Source of the DNA: an uncultured Clostridia bacterium
GTDB taxonomy: Bacteria > Bacillota > Clostridia > Oscillospirales > Acutalibacteraceae
Reading direction: 5' to 3'
Length of the DNA: 59,140 bases
Assembly (NCBI GenBank): GCA_937898625.1
Contig: CALEJF010000018.1
Location: 1 to 59,140 of the forward strand
Of the stretch, positions 26,106 through 34,778 are shown piece by piece (the first letter of the stretch is position 1; each line of letters opens with the position of its first letter). A model generated the notes under the pieces. The model did no database searches and was not told where the DNA came from. It saw nothing but the letters and a program-made list of their open reading frames with translations. Made by a program: the position numbers and the translations under genes.

Positions 26106-26906
26106 TTATCTATCTTGCATTCTTCTCCAATGAAAAAGATATTGTTGTGCAATACCCTCAGTGCCTTTTGTGCATTCAGGCAGACCATTGGGATACATCT
26201 CTGACATTATGCGTTTTACCCATACATCAATTGGGAATGCCTCAATCTTATGAAATCCATAAAGCAAGGTGCATTCTGCAACTTTTGCACCAACGCCTTT
26301 GATTTTTTGTAATTCTTCTCTGCCAATTTCAATAGGGCTTTCATTAATTTTGGCAAAACTAACTTCACCACTTGCCACCTTCTGTGCAGCATCAATTATG
26401 TATTTTGCCCTGAATCCTGCTCTTAAAGGTGCTAAATCTTCAACAGTAAGTTTTGATAATCTTTCAGCAGAGGGAAAAGCCTTTTTGCCTTTTTCACCTT
26501 CGCCAAATTCCTCGCAAAGGCGTTCGATGATGCCTTTGATTCGCGGAATATTATTGTTTTGAGAGATTATAAACGAACAAAGCGCTTCCCAAGGCTCCTG
26601 ACGAAGAATTCTTATGCCGGGATACTCTGTTATTGCATTTTTTAAGTGCTCATCGTTATAGGAAGCGAGAATTCTACTATAATCACATTGGAGGTCAAAG
26701 TAATCTGACCAGATGTTTTTAAAATCCTCTTCCGTACAGTTGTAGAAGACGAGCTCTCTTTCTGTTTGTTCTATTTCCAGATGTTTTCCGTATGCCACAC
26801 CTTCCCAGATGTTGCCTTTATTAGTCCAACGAAATGCCTGACCACAGTCAAGACAAAGTGACAAATCAAAGATTTCGGGGCGGGGGAGTCGATAAATACT
26901 ATTCAT
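26106..26906 (-). CDS. ogg: 8-oxoguanine DNA glycosylase, OGG1-like
   Basis: The 266-residue protein is a HhH-GPD DNA glycosylase/AP lyase that removes 8-oxoguanine. It has the N-terminal domain of OGG1 (FDLSLCLDCGQAFRWTNKG), ISQNNNIPRIKGIIERLCEEFG, the hairpin KIKGVGAKVAECTLLYG with the lyase Lys, and the catalytic Asp in AFPIDVWVKRIM. The QAFRW stretch is the sign of the OGG1 type over EndoIII. AAAGG precedes the ATG. It is a lone gene facing the glpK unit. Confidence 0.93.
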   Translation of the reverse strand: MNSIYRLPRPEIFDLSLCLDCGQAFRWTNKGNIWEGVAYGKHLEIEQTERELVFYNCTEEDFKNIWSDYFDLQCDYSRILASYNDEHLKNAITEYPGIRILRQEPWEALCSFIISQNNNIPRIKGIIERLCEEFGEGEKGKKAFPSAERLSKLTVEDLAPLRAGFRAKYIIDAAQKVASGEVSFAKINESPIEIGREELQKIKGVGAKVAECTLLYGFHKIEAFPIDVWVKRIMSEMYPNGLPECTKGTEGIAQQYLFHWRRMQDR

Positions 26907-27337
26907 AAAAAAGTCCTTTACAAAATAGACAAAAATAATAAGATTTTCTATTAAAAAGTGCTAATGTGAAATTGCACAAAAATTTTAGACGAAAAGTGAA
27001 TACACTATGTTCCAAAATGTATAAAATGTCAAGGTTTTACAACAAATTGTATTTGATAACTTTTTAACAAATCTTTTATTACAATGTCGAAAAGTGGATA
27101 AAACCTTGTTAAAACTGTGATTTTGAGCCAAGTTATAAACATTTTCAACAGAGTTTTCGACAATTTTGTTGAAAAGTCATTTATACTTTTTGTATAAAAA
27201 TAATTGAAATAATTTTTGTTGAAAATCCCATATTGACAAATTTTTCTATAAAATTATATACAAAACTCAGTATAAAACTGACTAAAAAATCAAAGATAAT
27301 CTTAAAAAAAGATATAATTTTCTGTGAGGATAAAAAT
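26907..27337. other. AT-rich non-coding stretch with DnaA-box-like words
   Basis: No gene is seen. Repeated words such as TTTTGTTGAAAA and AACATTTTCAACA occur, and two near DnaA boxes: TTATCCACT (minus strand, near 27090) and TTATAAACA (near 27132). That is too little for an origin. It may only hold promoters for the divergent neighbours. Confidence 0.4.
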
Positions 27338-27601
27338 ATGGTAAAAGGTGTCAATCGTCAGGTTCTTGAAATCCACGAAACAGGCTGTGAGTATTTTGAA
27401 AAAGCATTGTTTTTTGTAAAACCCGAATTTAGTGGAGAAAATGAAAGTAAATTAAAATCAAAAGCAGTAATTTCTGCATTGAAAACAGCATCCGTTCCCA
27501 AAACAAGGCGACAAAAAATAAAAAGCCGAGTGCTGTATTTTCTGGAAATGGCAGCCTCGGCAGGGGTTGGTGCATTATTGACTGCACTTTTTATAGAATA
27601 A
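27338..27601 (+). CDS. 87-aa conserved clostridial protein of unknown function
   Basis: GTGAGG lies 12 bases before ATG 27338. The product starts MVKGVNRQVLEIHETGCEYFEKAL and ends in a hydrophobic stretch, FLEMAASAGVGALLTALFIE. Short proteins with this start are common in clostridia as far as I recall, without known function. The C-terminal span may touch the membrane. Its end overlaps the convergent peptidase gene by 11 bases. Confidence 0.6.
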   Translation: MVKGVNRQVLEIHETGCEYFEKALFFVKPEFSGENESKLKSKAVISALKTASVPKTRRQKIKSRVLYFLEMAASAGVGALLTALFIE

Positions 27602-28658
27602 TCAACTCTTTTGGTGCGTTTGTGAGGTTTCGGCAACCATTGGTTATTATATATGCCATATCCTCAATTCTTACACCAAATTTTTCAGGAATATAAATTC
27701 CGGGTTCAACAGTAACAATATTGCCTACCTGCAAAATGCTGTCAGAAGCAGGAGAGAGATTGGGAAATTCGTGTATTTCTACACCAACACCATGTCCTGT
27801 TGAATGGGTAAAAGATTGTCCGTAGCCTGCATCACGGATAATTGCACGGGCAAATTCGTCACCATCTTTACAAGAAACACCTGCTTTTATTTTGTTAAGG
27901 CAATTGACTTGTGCTTTGAGTACAGTGTCATAAACATTTTTCATTTCATCAGTTGCAAATCCAACAGCAACCGTGCGTGTCATATCGCTGTGATAACCAT
28001 TTATAATTGTACCAAAGTCCATTGTAATAAAATCGCCGTTTTCTATCTTTTTGTTGCTTGGTACACCATGTGGCATTGAGGAGTTTTTACCACTTACGGC
28101 AATAGTTTCAAAAGACAGAGCATCACCACCGTGACTCAACATATAAAAATCGAGTTCAAGTGCAATCTCTTTTTCGGTAATGCCAACTTTTATGAATTTA
28201 AGAATGTGGTTAAATGCATCTTCGGCAATTCGCTGTGCTTTAACAATGTTTTCAACCTCACTTTCCGTTTTAATTGAACGGAGAGTATTTATAAGAACAT
28301 CAAGGGTTGTGTCTGTTGAGATACTTGTATTTTTAAGCACGCCTTTAAGCGAGTTATATGTAGAAACGGTCATTCTTGTTGACTCCACAAGAAGATGCTT
28401 GCAACTCATTTCACCTAGAATCTCCGCAATCTGTGGGTAGGTCTTGCCTAAAAGTACGACCTCGCTATTTGTAATTTGTTTTTCGGCTGCTTCAATATAT
28501 CTTCCGTCAGTAATGAAAACTGAACGGTCAGACGACACAAGCAAAAATCCGTCAGAAGACTCAAATCCTGTAAAATATTTTCTGTTTTCAGGTGAGATAA
28601 TTAAGGCACAGTAACTCTTGCCCTTTTCTGCAATTAATTTTTGTAAATCTTTAATCAT
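27591..28658 (-). CDS. Xaa-Pro aminopeptidase/dipeptidase family (M24)
   Basis: The 355-residue enzyme has a creatinase-like N-terminal domain and the pita-bread M24 metal site. Ligands are visible in TMDFGTIINGYHSDMTRTVAVG (two Asp), STGHGVGVEIHEFP (His), VTVEPGIYIPE (Glu) and RIEDM (Glu). Such enzymes cut off N-terminal X-Pro or split X-Pro dipeptides in the cytoplasm. The start is ambiguous: ATGs at 28685, 28667 and 28658 are in frame; 28658 overlaps the YqeG stop by 8 bases and gives MIKDLQKLIAEKG. The gene is coupled to yqeG. Confidence 0.88.
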   Translation of the reverse strand: MIKDLQKLIAEKGKSYCALIISPENRKYFTGFESSDGFLLVSSDRSVFITDGRYIEAAEKQITNSEVVLLGKTYPQIAEILGEMSCKHLLVESTRMTVSTYNSLKGVLKNTSISTDTTLDVLINTLRSIKTESEVENIVKAQRIAEDAFNHILKFIKVGITEKEIALELDFYMLSHGGDALSFETIAVSGKNSSMPHGVPSNKKIENGDFITMDFGTIINGYHSDMTRTVAVGFATDEMKNVYDTVLKAQVNCLNKIKAGVSCKDGDEFARAIIRDAGYGQSFTHSTGHGVGVEIHEFPNLSPASDSILQVGNIVTVEPGIYIPEKFGVRIEDMAYIITNGCRNLTNAPKELIIL

Positions 28659-29169
28659 AGTAACCATATCCGTGTAATTTTTCAAATTCTTTAATTATAG
28701 GGGCAGATTTTCTGCGTCGTGTTGCATAGAAAATCGGGAAACGGGTTTTCCCGGGTAGTGCATCAACAAGAATTGAGATTGCACCACAATTGTTTGCAGC
28801 CATAACATCTGCAAATATCTGGTCGCCTACCATAGCAAATTCATCTGTTTTAACACCCATCATTTCTGCGCCTTGTATAAGAGTGTGTGGTTTCGGTTTC
28901 TTTGCATTTGCAATAAAGGGAAGTCCAAGAGCCTTTGAAACGATTTTTGGACGACGGGGTATAGCGTTAGAAATTATCATAACCTTGATTCCCGATTCTT
29001 GTAGATTTTTAAGCCAGAGGTCAAGTCCGTCAATGCAATTTGTCCTTCCGTCGTTGCAGATGGTGTTGTCAATATCAAGAGCAACCGCTTTTGCTCCCAT
29101 TTTCTGTAAATCTTCAACTGTAATATCAAGAACACTTTTGTAACGATATTTAGGCATAGGTGAAACCAT
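28651..29169 (-). CDS. yqeG: YqeG family HAD-type phosphatase
   Basis: This 172-residue HAD hydrolase of the YqeG/PGP-like group begins with the motif VALDIDNTICN (motif I), has VMIISNA (motif II), a Lys in KKPKPH (motif III) and MVGDQIFADVMAA (motif IV). The substrate is unknown; YqeG homologues are sometimes linked to ribosome-biogenesis genes or to phosphatidylglycerophosphate dephosphorylation. AAGGAG precedes ATG 29169. It lies upstream of the M24 peptidase and overlaps it. Confidence 0.88.
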   Translation of the reverse strand: MVSPMPKYRYKSVLDITVEDLQKMGAKAVALDIDNTICNDGRTNCIDGLDLWLKNLQESGIKVMIISNAIPRRPKIVSKALGLPFIANAKKPKPHTLIQGAEMMGVKTDEFAMVGDQIFADVMAANNCGAISILVDALPGKTRFPIFYATRRRKSAPIIKEFEKLHGYGYYD

Positions 29170-29186
29170 AGTGAAACTCCTTAAAA

Positions 29187-29221
29187 TAAAAAAATAGTGG
29201 GCATCCCTTGGGAACGCCCAC
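29187..29221 (-). terminator. Terminator of rpsU
   Basis: GTGGGCGTTCCC and GGGATGCCCAC pair, and a T-rich run follows on the minus strand. It lies about 35 bases after the rpsU stop and separates it from yqeG. Confidence 0.88.
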
Positions 29222-29257
29222 TTTCTTTTTCAGAACATAACCCAAAAAAGCGAAAGA

Positions 29258-29434
29258 TTATTTAAACTTACGCTTACGGGCAGCCTCAGACTTCTTCTTT
29301 CTCTTAACAGAAGGCTTTTCATAATGCTCTCTTTTGCGTACTTCCTGAATTACGCCGTCACGAGAAGTCTGTCTCTTAAATCTTCTGAGAGCACTTTCCA
29401 AGGACTCGTTTTCTTTAACTTTTACCTGACTCAT
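29258..29434 (-). CDS. rpsU: 30S ribosomal protein S21
   Basis: The 58 residues MSQVKVKENESLESALRRFK, then RQTSRDGVIQEVRKREHYEK and PSVKRKKKSEAARKRKFK are a typical S21, rich in Lys and Arg. AAGGGAGGG stands before ATG 29434; the frame upstream to 29500 is not part of the gene. It is transcribed alone and ends at the hairpin 29187-29221. Confidence 0.96.
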   Translation of the reverse strand: MSQVKVKENESLESALRRFKRQTSRDGVIQEVRKREHYEKPSVKRKKKSEAARKRKFK

Positions 29435-29500
29435 TAAAAATCCCTCCCTTATACATTGGGATACATTGTGTATTATACAATACGAAATGTCAACTGTCAA

Positions 29501-29972
29501 CAGTTTTTTGGCATATTTTTTTGCAATGCTTCCTTACGAGAAAATATACTCAAAACCGACTTTGTCGCTTTTTGATTGATTAGAGAGATTTGAATTTGTA
29601 GGGGAGAAGTTAATGAATAATGAATGATGAATAATGAATAATTGAGGAACTGCGTTGCGATTATAAATGCCTCCCTCTGACGAGGTGCGGGTGTCCGGTG
29701 GACACCTCTGCGTAGCAGAAGCACTGACCGAACTGGCAGGTGAGACTTAGGTGGCACGAGCATAGCGAGTGACGGAGGGAGAGATAGGTGCATAAATGAT
29801 TTAATCTCTCCCTCAGAACCAAATAAATAGATAAACCAACGGCGGGTCGTCGAGGGTGCGGGTGTCCGGTGGACACCTCTGCGAAGCAGAAGCACCGACC
29901 GAACCGGCAGGTAAGACCGCCGCCCCCTACGAATTATTCATCCCGATAAACTCCCAATTTACCTAATTCGTT
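29501..29972. repeat. Intergenic repeat cluster between rpsU and the PHP gene
   Basis: The gap contains an AT-rich array (29612-29643), then two palindromic copies. Copy 1 (29682-29746) and copy 2 (29852-29917) share GTGCGGGTGTCCGGTGGACA, then CCTCTGCG(T/A)AGCAGAAGCAC and GACCGAACTGGCAGGT with few differences. GAGGGAGAGAT (near 29780) pairs with AATCTCTCCCTC (near 29810). The Arg/Pro-rich frames here are not genes. Confidence 0.75.
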
Positions 29973-31244
29973 TTATATCTTCTTTGCTAATTTTCCGTAA
30001 ATTACGCCAAGTTTTTTACCGTAGAATTTTCTCTTTTTCTTTTCTTCTTCAGAAAGTTCAGGCACGATAATCGGCTTTTTAAGGCTTTCCATATTGCCGT
30101 CGTCAAGAATAAATGCCTGTGTCATACAGATACCGCCATTACCTTTAAGTTGTGCACGGACATAGCAGGAAATCTTGTCGCTATGTTCATTAAGTGTGAT
30201 TATTGACACAATTTCTCCATCATTTTCCATTGTTTCAGTTTTGATTATAACACCATCTGCAATCCAATCAATTTCCTTGCAGTTGATTCCCTTGATTGTA
30301 ATAGTATCTGCTTCGTCATCAACTGTGATTTCAGTAACGCTTGGGCAAACCCCGTGACCTACAAAGTCCTCGCCTAACTCATTTTTTGCATATCGAGCAA
30401 TTGAGAAGAATGTGCCCGTTTCCATAGCATTACGAAGATTATCGAGCGAATACTCAGGGAGAATGAAATCCATAAAAGCTGTGTCAATCTGGTCAACTTG
30501 ATGAGCATCGCTGTTAGCAAAGCCGAAAACTCTACGACCGTGTGGTGTGAGGAGTTTCAAAAGATTGTCCCAAAGAATTCTGTCGCAACGATTTGGGATA
30601 TCATACATATTAAGCACTTCAATACCCATGCAGGATGGATATTTCTTCAAGAGATTTGCAAAAAAATGGATGTTTTCGGGTTTGTCCGCACAGTCAGGTC
30701 TTTTCCAGGACTGCAACAAGTCAGTAGGGTGGTTGATGTGGGAAATGCCACCGCTTTTTTCAATTAAACCAAGTGGAATTTCATAGTCAAATTCAACACC
30801 CTGAACACCCTCGTAAGCATTGTCTGTAAAATATCCGTTTACATGATTTTTCATAATTGTAAACATATTGCACTCAATGGCATTTGGCACATCTTGTAGT
30901 CCGCGTTTTTTTGTTCTTAATCCTTTTTCAGTTTTGTATGTACCGTTTTTTATTGCCTTGTATTGTGACTCGTTAAGATAACTGCGTTTTCCGTGCCAGA
31001 GGTACTGGAAATTAAAAAAAGGAATATGAGTTGGTTTTTCATTCCAATATTTACCTAATATTCCGTGTTCCGCAAAGGCAACAATATCAAAATCATTGTC
31101 GTAAAAACCCATAATCATATCAGTCATAGTGTCGTTTGCATCACTGTATGTTGAATGTGTGTGTAAGTTTGTCTTGTAGTGGTTTTCCATATTACCTAAA
31201 AGAGATGTGACATTCTCATAAGGGTTTGTAATTTTATAAGCCAT
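29973..31244 (-). CDS. PHP-domain metal-dependent phosphoesterase
   Basis: The 423-residue protein has a PHP domain at its start: NLHTHSTYSDAND near 30 (HxH and Asp), IVAFAEHGILG, ISHINHPTD (His pair) and FGFANSDAHQVD (D-x-H). These are the metal ligands of the CehA/HisK-like group. Beyond ~290 is a beta-rich part (VDDEADTITIKGINCKEID) that may bind a ligand. The substrate is unknown; a phosphodiester, nucleotide or sugar phosphate is likely. GGAGTG precedes ATG. It lies alone, with a divergent infC operon to the right. Confidence 0.82.
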   Translation of the reverse strand: MAYKITNPYENVTSLLGNMENHYKTNLHTHSTYSDANDTMTDMIMGFYDNDFDIVAFAEHGILGKYWNEKPTHIPFFNFQYLWHGKRSYLNESQYKAIKNGTYKTEKGLRTKKRGLQDVPNAIECNMFTIMKNHVNGYFTDNAYEGVQGVEFDYEIPLGLIEKSGGISHINHPTDLLQSWKRPDCADKPENIHFFANLLKKYPSCMGIEVLNMYDIPNRCDRILWDNLLKLLTPHGRRVFGFANSDAHQVDQIDTAFMDFILPEYSLDNLRNAMETGTFFSIARYAKNELGEDFVGHGVCPSVTEITVDDEADTITIKGINCKEIDWIADGVIIKTETMENDGEIVSIITLNEHSDKISCYVRAQLKGNGGICMTQAFILDDGNMESLKKPIIVPELSEEEKKKRKFYGKKLGVIYGKLAKKI

Positions 31245-31368
31245 AAAAACACTCCAATTTTCAATAGTATAATGTATATATTTTACTATATAAAATATAA
31301 CACTTCAACACAGCGTTGTCAAATGTGAGGATTGTTAAACAAATTCTATCAAAAAATGAAAAATATTA

Positions 31369-31396
31369 TTGACAACGGAGGATTTTGTGTTATAAT
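31369..31396 (+). promoter_or_regulatory. Promoter of the infC operon
   Basis: TTGACA (31369-31374), 16 bases, TATAAT (31391-31396). Perfect hexamers, start expected near 31403. The preceding gap (31245-31368) shows no gene. Confidence 0.88.
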
Positions 31397-31402
31397 AAAC
31401 GA

Positions 31403-31553
31403 GCAAAATAAAGCAGAACAGATTTTTGTTCTCACCCGTCGGCTTCGAGTTGACCGGTCAATACTTTCTAAAAAAGTTTGATTTGTAATGGTGCGGGCAG
31501 AATTTCTGTCCGCATTTTTAATTTCGCCCTAGGGCTATGAGAGGTGTTTATTT
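31403..31553 (+). promoter_or_regulatory. infC-rpmI-rplT leader with attenuator
   Basis: The ~150-base leader has AGAACAGATTTTTGTTCT near the start and, at 31492-31519, a stem TGCGGGCAGA/TCTGTCCGCA followed by TTTTT. In B. subtilis the L20 protein binds the leader of this operon and favours termination; the same gene order and hairpin here suggest L20-type feedback. The leader sequence itself has not been compared with a model. Confidence 0.65.
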
Positions 31554-32072
31554 ATCAGTACCAAAGAATTGCAAATCAATGAAGAAATTCGCGACAAGGA
31601 AATAAGAGTTATTACCGACGACGGTGAACAACTTGGAATTATGTCTGCAAAGGATGCTCTCAAAGAAGCAGAAAAACGCAGTCTTGACCTTGTAAAGATT
31701 GCCCCAAATGCTCAGCCACCGGTTTGTAAGATTATGGACTATGGCAAGTATCGTTTTGACAAGGCAAAGAAAGAAAAAGAAGCAAAGAAAAATCAGAAGG
31801 TTATTGAAACAAAAGAAATCAGACTTTCTGTGAACATTGATACTCATGACTTTGATACAAAGGTAAACCATGCCCTTAAATTCCTTAAGGCTGGTAACAA
31901 AGTAAAGGTTTCAATCCGTTTCAGAGGCCGTGAAATGGCACATGCTCATTTGGGCAACGGGATTATGGACCGTTTTGCAGTTGCAGTTGAGGAATTAGGT
32001 AATGTTGACAAACCTGCAAAACTTGAGGGTCGTCAGATGCTTATGTTCCTTTCACCAAAAGGTGCGAAATAA
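31554..32072 (+). CDS. infC: Translation initiation factor IF-3 (AUC start)
   Basis: IF-3 checks start codon pairing. The 172-residue frame begins ATC AGT ACC AAA GAA (I-S-T-K-E), matching IF-3 starts of clostridia (ISTKELQINEEIRDKE). GAGGTG lies seven bases before ATC 31554; no ATG or GTG fits. A TTG lies at 31569, but would lose ISTKE. infC genes usually use a rare AUU/AUC start so that IF-3 limits its own translation. N- and C-domains (ITDDGEQLGIMSAKDALKEA, VKVSIRFRGREMAHAHLG) are complete. First gene of infC-rpmI-rplT. Confidence 0.93.
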   Translation: MSTKELQINEEIRDKEIRVITDDGEQLGIMSAKDALKEAEKRSLDLVKIAPNAQPPVCKIMDYGKYRFDKAKKEKEAKKNQKVIETKEIRLSVNIDTHDFDTKVNHALKFLKAGNKVKVSIRFRGREMAHAHLGNGIMDRFAVAVEELGNVDKPAKLEGRQMLMFLSPKGAK

Positions 32073-32103
32073 GTGAAGTAATTTATATTAGGAGGATATT
32101 ATT

Positions 32104-32301
32104 ATGCCAAAGATTAAAACACATAGCGGAGCTAAAAAAAGATTTAAGCTTTCAAAGAACGGCAAGCCAATCAGAGCACACGCTAACAAGTCTCATATCT
32201 TAACAAAGAAGAGCACAAAGAGAAAAAGAGGACTTCGTCAGACAGCTGTTGCTGATAAGACAAATACAGCACAGATTAAGCGTCTTATTCCTTATAAGTA
32301 A
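32104..32301 (+). CDS. rpmI: 50S ribosomal protein L35
   Basis: The 65 residues MPKIKTHSGAKKRFKLSKNG to TKRKRGLRQTAVADKTN fit L35 at normal length. AGGAGG precedes ATG. It lies 31 bases after infC. Confidence 0.97.
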   Translation: MPKIKTHSGAKKRFKLSKNGKPIRAHANKSHILTKKSTKRKRGLRQTAVADKTNTAQIKRLIPYK

Positions 32302-32353
32302 TCGAAGCGTGAAAAACGCATAAATGTATCTAATCAATCGGAGGTAAAGAGAA

Positions 32354-32710
32354 ATGGCACGTGTTAAAGGTGCGATGATGACTCGCAAAAGAAGAAATAA
32401 AGTATTAAAACTCGCTAAGGGTTACTATGGCTCAAAGAGCAAACTTTTCAGAACTGCAAAGCAGGCAGTTATGAAGAGCGGAAATTATGCTTACATTGGC
32501 AGAAAGCAGAAGAAACGTGATTTCAGAAAGCTCTGGATTACAAGAATTTCAGCTGCTTGCAAAATGAATGGTATGAACTACTCAACATTCATCAACGGTC
32601 TTAAAAAAGCTGGTATTGACCTTAACAGAAAGATGCTTTCAGAGATTGCAATTGCAGACCCTGCAGCATTTACAGCACTTACAGAAAAAGCAAAAGAAGC
32701 TCTTAAATAA
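32354..32710 (+). CDS. rplT: 50S ribosomal protein L20
   Basis: The 118 residues MARVKGAMMTRKRRNKVLKL, AKGYYGSKSKLFRTAKQAVM and AFTALTEKAKEALK are L20. GGAGG precedes the ATG. L20 is needed for 50S assembly and is the likely repressor of its own operon through the leader at 31403-31553. Last gene of the operon; a terminator follows. Confidence 0.97.
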   Translation: MARVKGAMMTRKRRNKVLKLAKGYYGSKSKLFRTAKQAVMKSGNYAYIGRKQKKRDFRKLWITRISAACKMNGMNYSTFINGLKKAGIDLNRKMLSEIAIADPAAFTALTEKAKEALK

Positions 32711-32716
32711 TCTATT

Positions 32717-32752
32717 AACCACGCATGAGGAACTCCCTCGCGCGTGGTTTTT
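32717..32752 (+). terminator. Terminator of infC-rpmI-rplT
   Basis: AACCACGC (32717-32724) pairs with GCGTGGTT (32742-32749) with an inner stem, followed by TTTCCGTTTTTT. Confidence 0.88.
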
Positions 32753-32766
32753 CCGTTTTTTGAATT

Positions 32767-33549
32767 ATGTTTAATATTGTAATAAATGCTAAAAATAACC
32801 CGAAAATCAAAGAAGTAAAATCACTTCTTACATCTTCAAAAGATAGAAAAAACAGCGGACTTTTCGTAGTGGAGGGTGTCCGTTTATGTTGTGATGCCCT
32901 TTTGAGCGGATGCGAAATCGAGAGTGTCTTCTGCACTGAAAATTGTGCTGAAAAATTCCCGCAAGAGATAGCCTCCTTAAAGGATAATTGCAAGGATTTT
33001 TTTACTGTCAGTAACGATGTTTTAAAGGCGATAAGTGATACTGTTACACCGCAAGGTGTGGTTTGCACAGTAAAGATGAAACAGAATAGCTTTGAGTATT
33101 CAAACGGGAAAAAATATATTGCTCTTGACACTATTCAAAATCCCGATAACCTTGGTGCGATTTCCCGTACTGCCGAGGCATTGGGCATTGACGGAATGGT
33201 GATTTGTGGTGGTTGCGATATTTATAATCCCAAGGCCTTGAGAGCCTCAATGGGTGCTCTTTTCAGACTTCCAATTTGCATTTGCCAAAATCTTGAAGAA
33301 GAGATTGAAAAATGCGAAAAAATGGGTATAAACACATTTGCAACTGTTCCTGATAGGAATGCGAAAAGTGTTATTACTGTTGATTTTTCAATGGGAGGAA
33401 TGTGCGTAATAGGTAATGAGGGGAACGGTGTTTCAAAAGAGATTATCGAAAAATGCACAGAAAGAATTACAATTAAAATGGATGGTAGGGCAGAGTCTTT
33501 AAATGCTGCCTCTGCCGCGTCAATAATTATGTGGGAAATGTCACGATGA
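32767..33549 (+). CDS. SpoU/TrmH family RNA 2'-O-methyltransferase
   Basis: The 260-residue protein fits the SPOUT class that methylates ribose in rRNA or tRNA. An N-terminal substrate domain (KDRKNSGLFVVEGVRLCCDA) precedes the knotted domain: ALDTIQNPDNLGAISRTAEA (motif 1), GNEGNGVSKEI (motif 2) and SLNAASAASIIMWEMSR (motif 3). Residues of the AdoMet knot are all present. The exact RNA target is unknown. It starts 15 bases after the rplT terminator and overlaps dprA by four bases. Confidence 0.9.
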   Translation: MFNIVINAKNNPKIKEVKSLLTSSKDRKNSGLFVVEGVRLCCDALLSGCEIESVFCTENCAEKFPQEIASLKDNCKDFFTVSNDVLKAISDTVTPQGVVCTVKMKQNSFEYSNGKKYIALDTIQNPDNLGAISRTAEALGIDGMVICGGCDIYNPKALRASMGALFRLPICICQNLEEEIEKCEKMGINTFATVPDRNAKSVITVDFSMGGMCVIGNEGNGVSKEIIEKCTERITIKMDGRAESLNAASAASIIMWEMSR

Positions 33550-34745
33550 ATTACGATTTATATTGGATTTGGATGTCCTGTGGATTAGGTGCAGGAGCAT
33601 CCTGCCTTGATTTAATTTCATACTACGAGTGGAATCCACAGGAAATCTACGGTTCAAGCTTTAATGCTATTTTCTCCCTTGATGTTCTTACTAAGCGTCA
33701 GGTGGAAAAACTTAAAAGTTATTCATTGGACGATGCACAAAAGATTCTTGACACTGTAAAAGCCAATGGTTGGAAGGTGATTACTCCATCAAGTGAGTAT
33801 TACCCACATAATTTGCTCACCCTGCAGGATTTACCCTTGGTGTTGTATGTTGAGGGCGATGAAACAGTGCTCACAAATGATATGTCCGTTTCTGTTGTGG
33901 GTGCAAGAAAAGCCTCGGACTACGGAAAAGCTGTGGCAAGAGCATTATCTTCTGCTTTGTCTGAAATGGGGTTTACTATCGTTTCGGGCGGTGCATTAGG
34001 AATTGATAGTGCAGCGCATCAAGGCGCTCTTGACGAGAATGGTAAAACCGTATGTGTATTAGGCTGTGGGCTTGGTACAAATTATCTTATGGATAATAAG
34101 CCTTTACGGGATGATATTAAGAAGAATGGTGCTTTGGTTACAGAGTTTCCGCCATTTACTCCTGCAAGTCGCCGGACTTTTCCAATGAGAAATCGTATTA
34201 TTTCGGGACTGACTTTAGGTACAGTTGTTGTTGAAGCAGGCGAGCGAAGTGGTTCACTTATCACCGCAAGGTGTGCCCTTGAACAGGGTAGAGATGTGTT
34301 TGCCGTGCCCGGAGATTTAGTAAGTTCATCATTTTTGGGAACAAATAATCTTATCCGTAATGGTGCAACTCCTGTGTTTTCGCCCAACGATATTTTAGAG
34401 GCGTATTATTTCCGCTATCCTGATGTGTTCAATAATGAAAAACGATTTGCTGATGATGAAATAATAAAAAGGGCACAGAGGTATCTTACCAATCAGAAAA
34501 CACATAATGCAGAAGCAAAACCCCAAGCAGTTCCGTTGACAAAAAGTGTTAAAAAAGCAGCACCGGACTACTTGACGGATAATGCTAAAAAGGTTTATGC
34601 TTTCTTGGGTGAAAATCCAAGTCACATAGACGAGATTATAAATAATTGCGGACTTTCAACAGAGAAAACTTTATCCGCGATAACAGAACTTGAAATTTAC
34701 GGTCTTGTTACTCAACTAAGTGGCAGACGATATAAAATAGATTAA
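33546..34745 (+). CDS. dprA: DNA processing protein DprA (Smf)
   Basis: DprA takes in single-stranded DNA during transformation and loads RecA on it. The 399 residues show an N-terminal SAM-like part, the Rossmann core SVVGARKASDYGKAVARAL, then SGGALGIDSAAHQGAL, and a C-terminal winged helix (SHIDEIINNCGLSTEKTLSA). ATGA overlap with the upstream SpoU gene. The acidic/basic linker near 310-330 is usual. Presence fits a dormant or real competence pathway; no com genes are in the window. Confidence 0.95.
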   Translation: MNYDLYWIWMSCGLGAGASCLDLISYYEWNPQEIYGSSFNAIFSLDVLTKRQVEKLKSYSLDDAQKILDTVKANGWKVITPSSEYYPHNLLTLQDLPLVLYVEGDETVLTNDMSVSVVGARKASDYGKAVARALSSALSEMGFTIVSGGALGIDSAAHQGALDENGKTVCVLGCGLGTNYLMDNKPLRDDIKKNGALVTEFPPFTPASRRTFPMRNRIISGLTLGTVVVEAGERSGSLITARCALEQGRDVFAVPGDLVSSSFLGTNNLIRNGATPVFSPNDILEAYYFRYPDVFNNEKRFADDEIIKRAQRYLTNQKTHNAEAKPQAVPLTKSVKKAAPDYLTDNAKKVYAFLGENPSHIDEIINNCGLSTEKTLSAITELEIYGLVTQLSGRRYKID

Positions 34746-34778
34746 AACAAATACTTAATAAAAATAGGATGATGATAT

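Noticed and set aside
26907..27337. Chromosomal origin of replication
   Set aside because: Only one or two near DnaA boxes and no dnaA or dnaN nearby; kept only as a weak finding.
29497..29895. Arg/Pro-rich ORF on the minus strand containing a repeated RGVHRTPAP
   Set aside because: It is a read-through of two palindromic repeat copies; the repeated peptide follows the DNA repeat and no ribosome site stands before it.
29600..29950. Possible CRISPR array from the repeated blocks
   Set aside because: Only two copies, unequal spacing, internal palindromes, and no cas genes; it is an interspersed repeat.
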